Positions 40,546 through 49,876 of a DNA stretch of 64,000 nt are shown here, piece after piece. The stretch is from Eubacterium sp. (GTDB lineage: Bacteria; Bacillota; Clostridia; Lachnospirales; Lachnospiraceae): the NCBI GenBank assembly GCA_017459945.1, contig JAFUBZ010000021.1, forward strand, positions 100,854 through 164,853, written 5' to 3'. Under the pieces are notes generated by a model. The model worked only from the letters and a program-made list of their open reading frames with translations, was not told where the DNA came from and ran no database searches. A program made the position numbers and the translations under genes. Position 1 is the first letter of the stretch. Each line of letters opens with the position of its first letter.

Positions 40546-41421
40546 TTACCAGCAAAGAAGCTCGTATCCGTCTTCCGTAATGACAAGCTGAATCTCCCAT
40601 TGCGCAGACGGCATATCGTCAGCTGTATAAACGGTCCATCCGTCATCTGCATCAACATAAATCTCATCTGTTCCCATATTGACCATCGGCTCGATCGTAA
40701 AGCAGAGTCCGGGAACCATAAGCATTTCTTCTCCACGCTTTGATACATAGCTGACATATGGATCTTCATGAAACTCCAGTCCGATCCCGTGTCCGCCGAT
40801 CTCACGGACCACCTTATACCCCTGAGCCTCACAGAACTCATGGATCGCCTGTCCCATATCACCTAAAAAGCCCCATGGTCTGACTTCCTTTAAGCCGACT
40901 TCGATACTCTGTTTTACGACATCCACCAGGCGCTTTTTCTCTGCAGGTACTTCTCCGATGCAGTACATACGGGAAGAGTCAGAAAAGTATCCCTGATAGA
41001 TTGTAGATACATCGACATTGATGATCTGGCCTTCTTCGAGGATCCTGTTTTCATCCGGGATGCCGTGGCATACCACTTCATCGATGGAAGTACATACACT
41101 TCTCGGGAAACCTTCATAATTCAAGGGTGCAGGAATCGCACCGCGTTTTGTAGTAATATCATAGACCCAGCGGTCGATCTCTGCCGTTGAGATACCCGGT
41201 CTGATATGCTTTCCGACATAATCAAGCACTTCCATGTTGATCGCAGCGGATGCCTTGATTCCTGCGATCTGCTCCGGTGTCTTGATCAGATCCCTGTCCG
41301 GAACATATGCTCCCTGTCTGGCATATTGTTCGATCTTCTGATCAAAATCCGCATGACATTTTTTGTATTTGACCCCGCTGCCACACCAGCACGGATCGTT
41401 TCGTCCGATATGTTTTTTCAT
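40546..41421 (-). CDS. map: Type I methionine aminopeptidase with N-terminal SEC-C motif
   Basis: This enzyme removes the initiator Met from new proteins. The 291-aa protein begins with a SEC-C zinc motif (NDPCWCGSGVKYKKCH), which links it to ribosome or SecA contacts. The catalytic metal ligands follow: Asp in INVDVSTIY and FSDSS, His in GGHGIGLEFHEDP, Glu in FTIEPM and the final Glu in QLVITEDG. I chose the ATG at 41421 (AGGA 9 bases upstream) over a GTG two codons earlier. The SEC-C form is a known subset of Firmicute MAPs. Confidence 0.94.
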   Translation of the reverse strand: MKKHIGRNDPCWCGSGVKYKKCHADFDQKIEQYARQGAYVPDRDLIKTPEQIAGIKASAAINMEVLDYVGKHIRPGISTAEIDRWVYDITTKRGAIPAPLNYEGFPRSVCTSIDEVVCHGIPDENRILEEGQIINVDVSTIYQGYFSDSSRMYCIGEVPAEKKRLVDVVKQSIEVGLKEVRPWGFLGDMGQAIHEFCEAQGYKVVREIGGHGIGLEFHEDPYVSYVSKRGEEMLMVPGLCFTIEPMVNMGTDEIYVDADDGWTVYTADDMPSAQWEIQLVITEDGYELLCW

Positions 41422-41452
41422 TAACACTGTCCTTTACCTCCGCTGTGATCTA

Positions 41453-42343
41453 TTAAAAAGATGAATTCTCTGATTCCAATAATGCACTGTAGATTTCCCG
41501 CTTCCCAACACCGCGGTCTTTCGCGACAAGCTTCATCGCTTCCTTATGTGAAACACCCTGTTCCTCATAATAGCGCATATGCTCTGTTACACTCATTTGC
41601 GCCCAGGCTTCCTGCTCATTCCGCCTGATCTCTTCAGGATCCTTTCCATCGATCACGAGAACGAATTCCCCGCGCGGTGCTTCTGCTTCAAAATGCTCTA
41701 TTGCACCGGTCAGATCAGTTCTCAGAATCGTCTCGTATCGCTTGGTCAACTCCCGGCAGACCGCGATCCTTCTCTCGCCAAGTGCTTCCTTAAGCTCCGG
41801 AAGAAGGCTTTTTACATCGTGCGGTGCCGTATATATGATGATCGTACGTGTTTCTGTTGCGAGTTCCTTTAAAATACGCCGTCTTTCCTTTTTGTCTTCC
41901 GGCAGGAATGCCTCAAACGCAAATCGTCTCGTCGGCAATCCGGATACGGTCAATGCCGTGATACAGGCAGCAGCTCCGGGAAGCGATGTGACAGGAATAC
42001 CTCTTTCGGCACAGATCCGTACCAGATCTTCTCCGGGATCAGATATTCCGGGTGTCCCGGCGTCCGTGATCAGCGCGATGTTCTTCCCCTTCATCAACTC
42101 ATCGGCCAGCCACTCCGCCTTTTCAATCCGGTTGTACTCATGATAGCTGGTCATCGGCGTATCGATCTGAAAATGCGAAAGAAGTTTCCCGGAATCCCTG
42201 GTATCCTCCGCTGCGATCAGGTCCGCTTCTTTTAAGGTTCTGAGTACACGGAGTGTGATATCCTCCAGATTACCGATCGGCGTCGCGCACAGATACAGCG
42301 TGCCCGGCCCTGCCGTCCTGTTCTCCTGTTTGTTATGTTCCAT
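41453..42343 (-). CDS. rsmI: 16S rRNA (cytidine1402-2'-O)-methyltransferase RsmI
   Basis: RsmI 2'-O-methylates C1402 in the ribosomal P site with SAM. The 296-aa protein is of the tetrapyrrole methylase fold: LYLCATPIGNLEDIT (family opening), EDTRDSGKLL, ITDAGTPGISDPG, and LPGAAACITALTVSG. The C-terminal helical part is typical. It follows the trmN6 gene by 3 bases in the same direction, a common order in Firmicutes. Confidence 0.95.
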   Translation of the reverse strand: MEHNKQENRTAGPGTLYLCATPIGNLEDITLRVLRTLKEADLIAAEDTRDSGKLLSHFQIDTPMTSYHEYNRIEKAEWLADELMKGKNIALITDAGTPGISDPGEDLVRICAERGIPVTSLPGAAACITALTVSGLPTRRFAFEAFLPEDKKERRRILKELATETRTIIIYTAPHDVKSLLPELKEALGERRIAVCRELTKRYETILRTDLTGAIEHFEAEAPRGEFVLVIDGKDPEEIRRNEQEAWAQMSVTEHMRYYEEQGVSHKEAMKLVAKDRGVGKREIYSALLESENSSF

Positions 42344-42346
42344 AGT

Positions 42347-43084
42347 CTAAAACCCGTGTCTGATCTGCATTTCCTGTGTATAACTGCCATCCGCCTCATA
42401 TATGATGAGCGGGTTTTCTACCTTCATTCCACTTTTCCCGCCACGAAGTCCTTCGATCAGGATCAGTGTCGGCTCTCTGTCAACATACGGATGCACAAAC
42501 CGCATTCGTTTCGGTTCGAGACCTGCCAAACGCATCTTTGAGAGGATCTCTGCCAACCGGAACGGACGATGTACCATATAAAAACGTCCGTGATGCGGGA
42601 GGATCCTTGCGCTTTCCCGCAGGATATCTTCCAGGCTGCAGAGCACTTCATGCCGTGCGATCGTTTTGGCATCGGATTGGTTCGTTAAGCCATGTTCATG
42701 GATCATATATGGCGGATTGACTGTGATCACGGAAAAAGAAGATGCCCCGAACCGTTTCGAAGCATCACAGATATCACCGGTCACAATATCGATCTTGTCC
42801 TCCAGGTGATTCAGCGCAACACTGCGTCTTGCCATATCTGCGCTATCTTACTGACTCTCCAGTCCTGTAAAATGCGCTCCTTCTGTCTTTGCTTCCAAAA
42901 GGATCGGCAGGATACCGGTCCCTGTTCCAAGATCCAGCACCGTTTCTTTCGGCAGCACCTTTGCAAAGCCTGACAGCAAAACGGCATCGATTCCAAAGCA
43001 GAACCGGCTCGGATCCTGAATGATACGATATCCGTTCCGCATCAGATCATCGATCTTTTCTCCGCTTCGAAGCAGATCATTCAT
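42347..43084 (-). pseudogene. trmN6: tRNA1(Val) adenine-37 N6-methyltransferase, interrupted by one in-frame TAA
   Basis: The upstream part (78 codons from the ATG at 43084) holds RNGYRIIQDPSRFCFGIDAVLLS and VLDLGTGTGILPILL, in pieces under 20 residues each of the family SAM motif. It stops at TAA (42848-42850). The next codons in the same frame read DSADMARRSVALN and continue to VNPPYMIHEHG, the NPPY catalytic motif, ending at 42347. Joined, the product is about 245 aa, the usual TrmN6 length, and no frameshift is needed. A GAA to TAA change would explain it. A restart at the ATG 42835 would lack the SAM-binding site, so the gene is probably inactive unless the base is a sequencing error. 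Confidence 0.85.
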
Positions 43085-44150
43085 TTTTCTGTCCTTCGTT
43101 TTTTGGCTGCTGCGGTTTCTTACGATGTCTGCGCCGTTTCTTGTTCTTTGATTGTCCGTTGCCGGCATTCTTATTGCTGTTTTCTGTCTTCGTGCCGGTG
43201 TTCTCTTCCTTCGCCTTTCCGGAGGATCCTTTCTTTTCTCCTCTGTCTGACTTGTCAGTCCGCGCTTTTGCCTCTTCGTTTTTACGCTTTGTCTGTTCCG
43301 CCGGGGCATCATATGTACGGTTGCCTTCTTCTCTGCGGCGTTTTGCCTCGTTGATCTCGTCGATCGAATACTCTCTGATCTCGCGCTCGTCACCGTTTTC
43401 AACGATCACCTTGATGTGCTGGCGCAGTACACTCACGCTCTGTACACGCCCCGTTACACCTTCCGGTGTCATCACATAAGAGCCCTGTTTCGGGAGGCGG
43501 CTGTTCAGATATTCATATGTCTCGGCTTCGTTATTCAGGCAGCACATCAGTCTTCCGCAGGTACCTGAGATCTTAGTCGGATTCAGGGAGAGATTCTGCT
43601 CTTTTGCCATTTTGATCGAAACCGGCGCAAAATCTGTCAGGAATGTATGACAGCACAATTCCCTGCCGCAGATACCGATTCCTCCAAGCATCTTTGTCTC
43701 ATCCCGCACGCCGATCTGACGAAGCTCGATCCTGGTCCGGAACGCGGATGCCAAGTCCTTAACAAGATTTCTGAAATCGATCCTGCCGTCTGCCGTAAAA
43801 TAAAACAAAAGCTTGTTGTTATCAAATGTATATTCTGCCCGGATCAGCTTCATTTCCAGATTATGCTCCCGGATCTTTTCCTTGCAGACCGCATAAGCCT
43901 CCTGTTCTCTGGATCTGTTATAGCTTTCTCTGGCGATATCGTCCTCTGTGGCGATACGCAAAAGCGGCTTCAGGGGAGCGACGATGCTTTCATCGTCCAC
44001 TTCTTTCGGTCCCATGATCACCGTTCCGAATTCTACCCCGCGCGCAGTCTCAACGATGACGTTGGTACCGCGGGTTACTTCGAATCCCTTCGGATCAAAA
44101 TAATAAATTTTTCCAACTGTCCGAAACCGGACGCCTACTACTGTTGCCAT
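43077..44150 (-). CDS. ricT: RicT (YaaT/PSP1 family) protein
   Basis: RicT (YaaT) is part of a complex that stimulates RNase Y-dependent mRNA processing and, in Bacillus, sporulation phosphorelay. The 357-aa protein has the PSP1 core with conserved cysteines CGRELCCHTF and TCGRLMCCL, which hold an Fe-S cluster in the Bacillus complex. It has a low-complexity Lys/Glu/Asn-rich tail of about 90 residues not present in all homologs. It lies directly between holB and trmN6, the conserved Firmicute order. Its 3' end overlaps trmN6 by 8 bases. Confidence 0.92.
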   Translation of the reverse strand: MATVVGVRFRTVGKIYYFDPKGFEVTRGTNVIVETARGVEFGTVIMGPKEVDDESIVAPLKPLLRIATEDDIARESYNRSREQEAYAVCKEKIREHNLEMKLIRAEYTFDNNKLLFYFTADGRIDFRNLVKDLASAFRTRIELRQIGVRDETKMLGGIGICGRELCCHTFLTDFAPVSIKMAKEQNLSLNPTKISGTCGRLMCCLNNEAETYEYLNSRLPKQGSYVMTPEGVTGRVQSVSVLRQHIKVIVENGDEREIREYSIDEINEAKRRREEGNRTYDAPAEQTKRKNEEAKARTDKSDRGEKKGSSGKAKEENTGTKTENSNKNAGNGQSKNKKRRRHRKKPQQPKNEGQKNE

Positions 44151-44151
44151 G

Positions 44152-45147
44152 TTATCTCCATTCTCTACGCATTTCGTAAAAAAGCACTTCCAGGACCAGT
44201 TCTCTGTTCACATTCGAACGGATCCTGTCCTCTGCTGTACGAATCTGCTCTATCACCGATCCGATCCTTGCATAGGACCAGGCATCTGCCTGCCTGCGGA
44301 TCTCATCTGTCTGATCTGAAAAGATCAGGTGTGCTGTATCCTTTTCTGATTTCATCAAGAGGACATCCCGATACCACAAAAGCAGAAGCTCCAGATATAC
44401 GTATATGTCATCCTTCCAGTCCGAAAACTCCGCGACCCATGCGGCCGCCTCATGCGGTTTTGCGTCAGGAAGCTTTTTCACTGACTGCAGCATCCGTTCT
44501 TTTTGCTCATAAAACGTATCAGATCCCGCAAGCCGGATCGCCCGTCCGACGTTTCCCTGTGCAAAAGCGCTGCAAACATCCGCCTGATAATCCGGGATGC
44601 GGCATTGCTTCATCAAAAAGGCGCGGATCTGCTCTTCTGTGGCCGCCTGGAGTCTGAGCATCACGCAGCGCGACCGGACCGTCTGCAAAAAGCTTTCGCT
44701 GTTGGTGGTCAGCAAAAGAAATATCACATAGGAAGGCGGCTCCTCTAATGTCTTCAATAATGCATTCTGTGCCGCCGGCGTCATCTTTTGCGCATTCTCA
44801 ATGATATAGATCTTATACCGGCTGCTGTACGGACGGATGTCTACCGTGTCATTGATCTGTTCTCTGACTTCCTTGACAGAAACCGTCCCGGGCTTTTCCT
44901 GCTGCAGGGTAATGATATCCGGCTGATTCCCGCTAAGTGCCTGCTTACAGGATCTGCAGACCAGACACCCTTCTCCGCTTTGTGTCTCGCATTGCAGTGC
45001 CATCGCAAATGCATCCGCAAGCATCCTTTTTCCGGCATGCTCCGGCCCGTCAAGTATATAGGCATGGGAAACATTCCCGGTCCGGATCGCCTGCTGCATA
45101 TGTGCTATGATCTTCTCATGTCCGATGATATCGCGAAATCCCGGCAT
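44152..45147 (-). CDS. holB: DNA polymerase III subunit delta' HolB
   Basis: Delta' is part of the clamp loader. The 331-aa protein opens GFRDIIGHEKIIAHMQQAI, then DGPEHAGKR, a modified Walker A, a zinc site with CLVCRSC, and YIIENAQKMTPAAQNALLKTLEEPP (in part), the delta' signature. Only one base separates it from ricT. The length is normal. Confidence 0.94.
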   Translation of the reverse strand: MPGFRDIIGHEKIIAHMQQAIRTGNVSHAYILDGPEHAGKRMLADAFAMALQCETQSGEGCLVCRSCKQALSGNQPDIITLQQEKPGTVSVKEVREQINDTVDIRPYSSRYKIYIIENAQKMTPAAQNALLKTLEEPPSYVIFLLLTTNSESFLQTVRSRCVMLRLQAATEEQIRAFLMKQCRIPDYQADVCSAFAQGNVGRAIRLAGSDTFYEQKERMLQSVKKLPDAKPHEAAAWVAEFSDWKDDIYVYLELLLLWYRDVLLMKSEKDTAHLIFSDQTDEIRRQADAWSYARIGSVIEQIRTAEDRIRSNVNRELVLEVLFYEMRREWR

Positions 45148-45150
45148 CTT

Positions 45151-45747
45151 TTATCCTCTAACCTTACCGTTCTGAATAAAAAAGGCAGCTTCTTTCACCG
45201 TATCTGCAAGCTCCTGATTCTCAATCCTGATATCGATCCCGGCCGCTTCGAGTTTTTCCTCTGAAAAATCCTGTTCGTCCGCAAGGAATCTGCGGCAAAG
45301 CTCTGCATACTTTGGTTCTGCCTGCTTCCTTTCACGCTCGAGTGCTCTTGAGAGCCGCAGTCCGTCATCTGTATAAATGTAGATTCCTGCAACACGCTCT
45401 GCCCCGAAATAGGAACGGATCTTTTCAAAGCTCTCGAGTGTTCCGATCAGCAGATAATCCGATGTATCCAGATCGATCTGTCCGTCATCAACAGTAAAAT
45501 AACTCCATGGCCCATGTACTGTCTGATATGTCCGCATCTCAATCACTTTTCCCGCATCACTAAGCGCTCTGGCGTCTTCCTCTGTACAGAAATGATACGT
45601 GATCCCATCCGTCTCTCCCGAACGGATCGGACGGGTCGTATACAAAACCACTTCCCTTAAAGACAGGTCTGTTTCCGTCAATAACGCACGGTATACGGTG
45701 TCCTTTCCCGATGCACTTTTCCCCATCAGACAATATATTCTGCCCAT
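45151..45747 (-). CDS. Guanylate kinase-like protein
   Basis: The 198-aa P-loop kinase has GKSASGKDT in place of the GPSGAGKST of true Gmk, and YTTRPIRSGETDGITYHF, which resembles the GMP-binding TTRxPRxGE region with altered spacing. It starts at the ATG 45747 (AAGGAG upstream) and sits 3 bases before holB. It is probably a nucleoside monophosphate kinase paralog; the housekeeping gmk is likely elsewhere. It diverges from the second sulfate transporter operon. Confidence 0.8.
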   Translation of the reverse strand: MGRIYCLMGKSASGKDTVYRALLTETDLSLREVVLYTTRPIRSGETDGITYHFCTEEDARALSDAGKVIEMRTYQTVHGPWSYFTVDDGQIDLDTSDYLLIGTLESFEKIRSYFGAERVAGIYIYTDDGLRLSRALERERKQAEPKYAELCRRFLADEQDFSEEKLEAAGIDIRIENQELADTVKEAAFFIQNGKVRG

Positions 45748-45864
45748 TCTGATCTCCTTCATTGCATACGCTTCTATATTATATTACAAAATGCAGAATC
45801 TGAAAAGAAAAACTTGTTTGCAAACGTTTTCATTATTTGCCATGTTTTTCTGTCATAATTATTT

Positions 45865-45920
45865 TATAATACTGTTGTTTTATGGTAATTTTAGCGAAAA
45901 CATGCGCTGAACACGTTTTC
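45865..45920 (+). promoter_or_regulatory. Promoter region of second sulfate transporter operon
   Basis: A perfect TATAAT lies at 45865-45870 without a good -35 box, so an activator is likely. Downstream, GAAAAC (45896-45901) and GTTTTC (45915-45920) form an inverted repeat with a 13-base spacer. Further upstream is a 10-bp palindrome, GTTTGCAAAC. None of these match the CCTA/TAGG sites or the sbp copy 1 promoter, so the two transporters seem to be controlled differently. Confidence 0.4.
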
Positions 45921-45937
45921 TTGAATGGAGGTTCCTT

Positions 45938-46990
45938 ATGCACTCTGTAATCAACAAAAAAGCAATTGTAAAACGCTGCCTGGCCATTTCTCTCGCAGCA
46001 GTCCTGATCGGATCACTCTCTGCCTGCGGCAGTTCCTCTTCTGAGGAAAGTGCATCTTCTGAAGGCTTGACGATCACGAACGTTTCCTATGATCCGACGC
46101 GTGAGCTTTACCAGGCTTATAACGAAGCCTTTGCGGCTCACTATCAGGAAGAGACCGGCCAGACGGTCGAGATTGTTCAGTCACACGGCGGATCCGGCGG
46201 ACAGGCCCGTTCTGTCGTAGAAGGTGCAGACGCAGATGTCGTAACACTTGCACTGGCACATGACATCACGCTGATCGAACAGGCCGGTCTGATCGATTCC
46301 GACTGGATCAGTGAATTTGACGGGAACTCCTCCCCATATACATCCACCATCGTATTTCTTGTCCGCGAAGGGAATCCGAAAAACATCACCGACTGGGACA
46401 GCCTGGTACAGGACGGCGTTGAGATCATCCATCCGGATCCGAAAAGCAGCGGCGCTGCATGCTGGGGCTTCCTCGCCGCATGGTACTATGCCGGACAGAG
46501 ATTCAATGGGGACGAAGCGCAGATGAAGGGTTTTGTTCATGATCTGTATGCAAATGTCACCGTCATGGATTCCGGCGCGCGCGGTGCGACAACCACATTT
46601 GTTGAAAACGGTCCGGGCGATGTCCTGGTTTCCTGGGAAAACGAAGCCATTCAGACCGTGGAAGAATACCCGGATGACTACGAGATCATCACACCAAGCG
46701 TCAGCATCCTTGCACAGCCAAGTGTTGCCATCGTTGATGGCAATGCAGACAAAAACGGCACGCAGGAACTGGCACATGAATATCTTGCATATCTTTACAG
46801 CGATGAAGGGCAGACCATCATCGGCGAACATGGCTATCGTCCTTCCAATGAAGCGATCCTGAATCAGTTTGCAGACAAGTACGACTTAGATATCAATCTC
46901 TGCACGATCGATGACTTCGGCGGATGGGATGCTGCTTATGATAAGTTCTTCTATGACGGAGGCGTCTTTGATGAGATTTACGCGCAGTAA
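45938..46990 (+). CDS. Sulfate-binding lipoprotein Sbp/CysP (copy 2)
   Basis: The 350-aa lipoprotein has a signal peptide and lipobox LSAC (Cys about 30). It shares long identical stretches with copy 1, including NVSYDPTRELYQAYNEAF, DADVVTLALAHDITLIEQAG and the C-terminal GYRPS. It differs mainly in the signal peptide and in loops at residues 170-200. AATGGAGG precedes the ATG. Its 3' end overlaps cysT copy 2 by 20 bases, unlike copy 1. Substrate may be sulfate, thiosulfate or a close anion. Confidence 0.92.
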   Translation: MHSVINKKAIVKRCLAISLAAVLIGSLSACGSSSSEESASSEGLTITNVSYDPTRELYQAYNEAFAAHYQEETGQTVEIVQSHGGSGGQARSVVEGADADVVTLALAHDITLIEQAGLIDSDWISEFDGNSSPYTSTIVFLVREGNPKNITDWDSLVQDGVEIIHPDPKSSGAACWGFLAAWYYAGQRFNGDEAQMKGFVHDLYANVTVMDSGARGATTTFVENGPGDVLVSWENEAIQTVEEYPDDYEIITPSVSILAQPSVAIVDGNADKNGTQELAHEYLAYLYSDEGQTIIGEHGYRPSNEAILNQFADKYDLDINLCTIDDFGGWDAAYDKFFYDGGVFDEIYAQ

Positions 46991-47807
46991 ACGTGTCATT
47001 CCCGGCTTCGGACTGACGATGGGCGTTACCATTGCGATGCTTTCTTTGCTGATCCTGATTCCTCTGGCTTCGGTATTTGTATATGCATTTCGCATGAGCG
47101 CCGCAGATTTTCTGGAGACCGTAACAAACAGCGCCGTTTTGTACGCTTTTCGGACCAGTATCATCTGTGCCCTGCTCGCAGCTTTGATCAACTGTGTGTT
47201 TGGGACGATCCTGGCATGGGTACTGGTCCGGTATGATTTCCCGGGCAAACGGTTTTTAGACGGACTGATCGAGCTGCCGTTTGCGCTCCCGACTGCCGTT
47301 GCCGGAATCACGCTTTCCAAAATGTATTCCACGACAGGAATCCTCGGCAAGCCTTTGGCAGGACTCGGAATTGAGGTCTCCTATACGCATCTCGGTCTTC
47401 TGGTCGCGCTGGTTTTCATCGGTATTCCGTTTGTTGTCCGTGCGATCCAGCCGGTCCTGGAAAAACTGGATCCGCAGTATGAAGAGGCTGCTTTTATCCT
47501 GGGCGCAGGCCGCAGGAAAACCTTCTTTCGGATCATTCTCTCCGAGCTCCGTCCTGCTCTGCTGACCGGTTTTGGTCTGGCTTTTGCCAGGGGGCTCGGT
47601 GAATACGGCAGCGTCATCTATATTTCCGGAAACAGTGCAAAAGAGCATACACAGGTTGTTTCTTATGTGATCATGCAGAAGCTCAATTATATGGATTATG
47701 CAAGCGCAACCTCCATCGCACTGATCCTTTTGATCATATCGTTCCTGATGCTGTTTTTCGTCAACATGGTACAGGTGCGGCAGTCTAAGAGAACCAACAA
47801 CGTTTAG
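46971..47807 (+). CDS. cysT: Sulfate ABC transporter permease CysT (copy 2)
   Basis: The 278-aa permease has ELPFALPTAVAGITL and the EAA loop EEAAFILGAGRRKTFFRI. I chose the ATG at 46971 because GGAGG lies 8 bases upstream inside the sbp 3' end; the frame is open further up but reads as sbp shadow. It lacks the 45-residue basic N-terminal extension of copy 1. Confidence 0.92.
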   Translation: MRFTRSKRVIPGFGLTMGVTIAMLSLLILIPLASVFVYAFRMSAADFLETVTNSAVLYAFRTSIICALLAALINCVFGTILAWVLVRYDFPGKRFLDGLIELPFALPTAVAGITLSKMYSTTGILGKPLAGLGIEVSYTHLGLLVALVFIGIPFVVRAIQPVLEKLDPQYEEAAFILGAGRRKTFFRIILSELRPALLTGFGLAFARGLGEYGSVIYISGNSAKEHTQVVSYVIMQKLNYMDYASATSIALILLIISFLMLFFVNMVQVRQSKRTNNV

Positions 47808-47817
47808 GAGGGCAGCG

Positions 47818-48672
47818 ATGAAAGAAACACAAAAAGGTTCAACCGCCACGCGTAATATCCTGATCATCATCGCTGTAGCGTTCGTTGTGATCATGCTGGT
47901 ATTGCCGCTTGCAGCCGTCATCGGCAATTCCCTGAGAAAGGGATTTGAATTCTATATGCATGCGATCACTGCCAAATATGTGATCTCCGCGCTCAAAATA
48001 ACGCTTCTGGCAACCGTCGTTGCCGTTGGTGTCAATACGTTTTTCGGAATGATCTCCTCCTGGGTGATCACAAAGTTTTCTTTCCGCGGAAAGCAGCTTC
48101 TGGCAACACTGATCGACATCCCGTTTTCGATTTCCCCGGTCATTGCGGGCCTTGCCTTTATCATGACCTTTGGCAGACTTGGCTGGGCCTATCCGATCTT
48201 AGAAAACATCAGCCGTATCACCGGTATGGATATCCAGATCGTATTTGCACTTCCGGGCGTTTTGCTTGCGACGATCTTTGTCACGTTCCCGTTTGTTTCG
48301 AGGGAGATCATCCCCGTACTCAATGCGGAGGGAAAAGACGAGGAGGAAGCAGCCGCGCTGATGGGCGCTAAGGGGTTTTATATCTTTCGCAAGATCACGT
48401 TCCCGCAGATGAAATGGGCACTGGTCTACGGCATTATCCTCTGTGCCGCACGCGCACTGGGTGAATTCGGTGCCGTCGCAGCGCTTTCCAAAACACGCGG
48501 GAAGACATTTACCCTGCCGCTTGAGATCGATGCATTGTATCTGTCAGGAGATTCCGATTCTTTGGTTGCCGCGTTTGCGGTTTCCTCGATCCTTGTGATC
48601 ATTGCCATCGTTGTTCTGATCCTGCGCAATATCATGGAGTACCGCGCAAAGCTGCGGGCTGCAGAAAAATAA
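47818..48672 (+). CDS. cysW: Sulfate ABC transporter permease CysW (copy 2)
   Basis: The 284-aa permease is equal in length to copy 1 and nearly the same in the EAA loop (EAAALMGAKGFYIFRKITFP) and helix 3 (DIPFSISPVIAGLAF). GGAGG precedes the ATG 10 bases after cysT. Differences cluster in the loop around residues 125-140. Confidence 0.92.
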   Translation: MKETQKGSTATRNILIIIAVAFVVIMLVLPLAAVIGNSLRKGFEFYMHAITAKYVISALKITLLATVVAVGVNTFFGMISSWVITKFSFRGKQLLATLIDIPFSISPVIAGLAFIMTFGRLGWAYPILENISRITGMDIQIVFALPGVLLATIFVTFPFVSREIIPVLNAEGKDEEEAAALMGAKGFYIFRKITFPQMKWALVYGIILCAARALGEFGAVAALSKTRGKTFTLPLEIDALYLSGDSDSLVAAFAVSSILVIIAIVVLILRNIMEYRAKLRAAEK

Positions 48673-48695
48673 TGAGATGAACTGGAGATTCCATC

Positions 48696-49811
48696 ATGTA
48701 TGTAGAATTGAAAAATATCAATAAAAACTTCGGATCTTTTCAAGCTTCCAAAGATGTCAGTTTCGGCATCGAAAAAGGACGCCTGGTCGCACTGCTCGGT
48801 CCCTCCGGCAGCGGGAAAACCACCATCCTTCGTATGATCGCAGGGCTTGAAACGCCGACCTCAGGCGATATTCTGATCGATGGTGTCAGAGTTAACGACA
48901 TTTCCCCTGCGGAACGCGGCATCGGATTTGTCTTTCAGAACTATGCTCTGTTCCGGTACATGACGGTTTTTGATAATATCGCATTCGGCCTGAAGTTAAA
49001 GAAAATGCCTGCTGCACAGATCCGTGAGCGGGTCATGGAATTGTTGAAACTGACCGGCCTGGAAGGTATGGAAAAGCGGTTCCCGAACCAACTTTCCGGC
49101 GGCCAGAGACAGCGTGTCGCGTTTGCGCGCGCACTTGCACCGAACCCTTCTCTTCTGCTTTTGGACGAGCCTTTTGCCGCGATCGACGCAAAAGTCCGCC
49201 AGGAATTGAGAAGCTGGCTCCGCGAAATGATCTACAAAGTCGGGATCACCAGCATTTTTGTCACGCATGATCAGGACGAAGCCGTAGAAGTGGCCGATGA
49301 GATCATTGTCACAAATCAGGGCCGCGTTGAGCAGATCGGCACACCGCGTCAAATCTATAAAGAGCCACAGACGCCTTTTGTTTCCGAATTCATCGGCCAG
49401 TCCGTCATCATTCCTGACTACTATAAACTGCAGGGGTTTGAATCCGGCAAAGGAAAATATGCCGGCGCGATCATCCGCCCGGAATTTGTGGAAGCATTTA
49501 AAAGCGACAATCCGCATTTTGCGGATCTCCTCAGTTTTTCCGAGGAAGGAACCATCAAAGACATCCTCTTCCGCGGCAACAGCCTGGAATTAAAGATTGA
49601 TGTCGGCGGAATCACGGTCTCCACCTTCCGTTCTCTTGAGCGGCGCCCGGTCGAGATCGGCGAAAAAATGAATGTTATCATCTACCGTCTGTTTGCATTT
49701 GATAAAGAAAAATCTTATCTTCTCGAAAATGAGAACCTTGCAGGCAAAAATGCCTCAGGCGAAGATATGGACGCGCTCATTTACGGTGATGCAGGGTATT
49801 TTGTGGGGTAA
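48696..49811 (+). CDS. cysA: Sulfate ABC transporter ATP-binding protein CysA (copy 2)
   Basis: The 371-aa ATPase is the same length as copy 1, with identical Walker A, signature and Walker B segments (GPSGSGKTT, LSGGQRQR, LLLLDEPFAA). The C-terminal domain diverges more, consistent with a different regulatory input. It ends the second operon; no clear terminator follows before the promoter at 49817. Confidence 0.92.
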   Translation: MYVELKNINKNFGSFQASKDVSFGIEKGRLVALLGPSGSGKTTILRMIAGLETPTSGDILIDGVRVNDISPAERGIGFVFQNYALFRYMTVFDNIAFGLKLKKMPAAQIRERVMELLKLTGLEGMEKRFPNQLSGGQRQRVAFARALAPNPSLLLLDEPFAAIDAKVRQELRSWLREMIYKVGITSIFVTHDQDEAVEVADEIIVTNQGRVEQIGTPRQIYKEPQTPFVSEFIGQSVIIPDYYKLQGFESGKGKYAGAIIRPEFVEAFKSDNPHFADLLSFSEEGTIKDILFRGNSLELKIDVGGITVSTFRSLERRPVEIGEKMNVIIYRLFAFDKEKSYLLENENLAGKNASGEDMDALIYGDAGYFVG

Positions 49812-49816
49812 GTCAT

Positions 49817-49846
49817 TTGACAAACCCCCTCTTCTTTTCATAAGAT
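49817..49846 (+). promoter_or_regulatory. Promoter of the decarboxylase gene
   Basis: TTGACA (49817-49822) and TAAGAT (49841-49846) are spaced by 18 bases. TTTGACA and TGTCAAA (49849-49855) form a flanking inverted repeat that could be an operator. Confidence 0.55.
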
Positions 49847-49876
49847 ACTGTCAAACAATAAAAGGCGGTATCGTAT

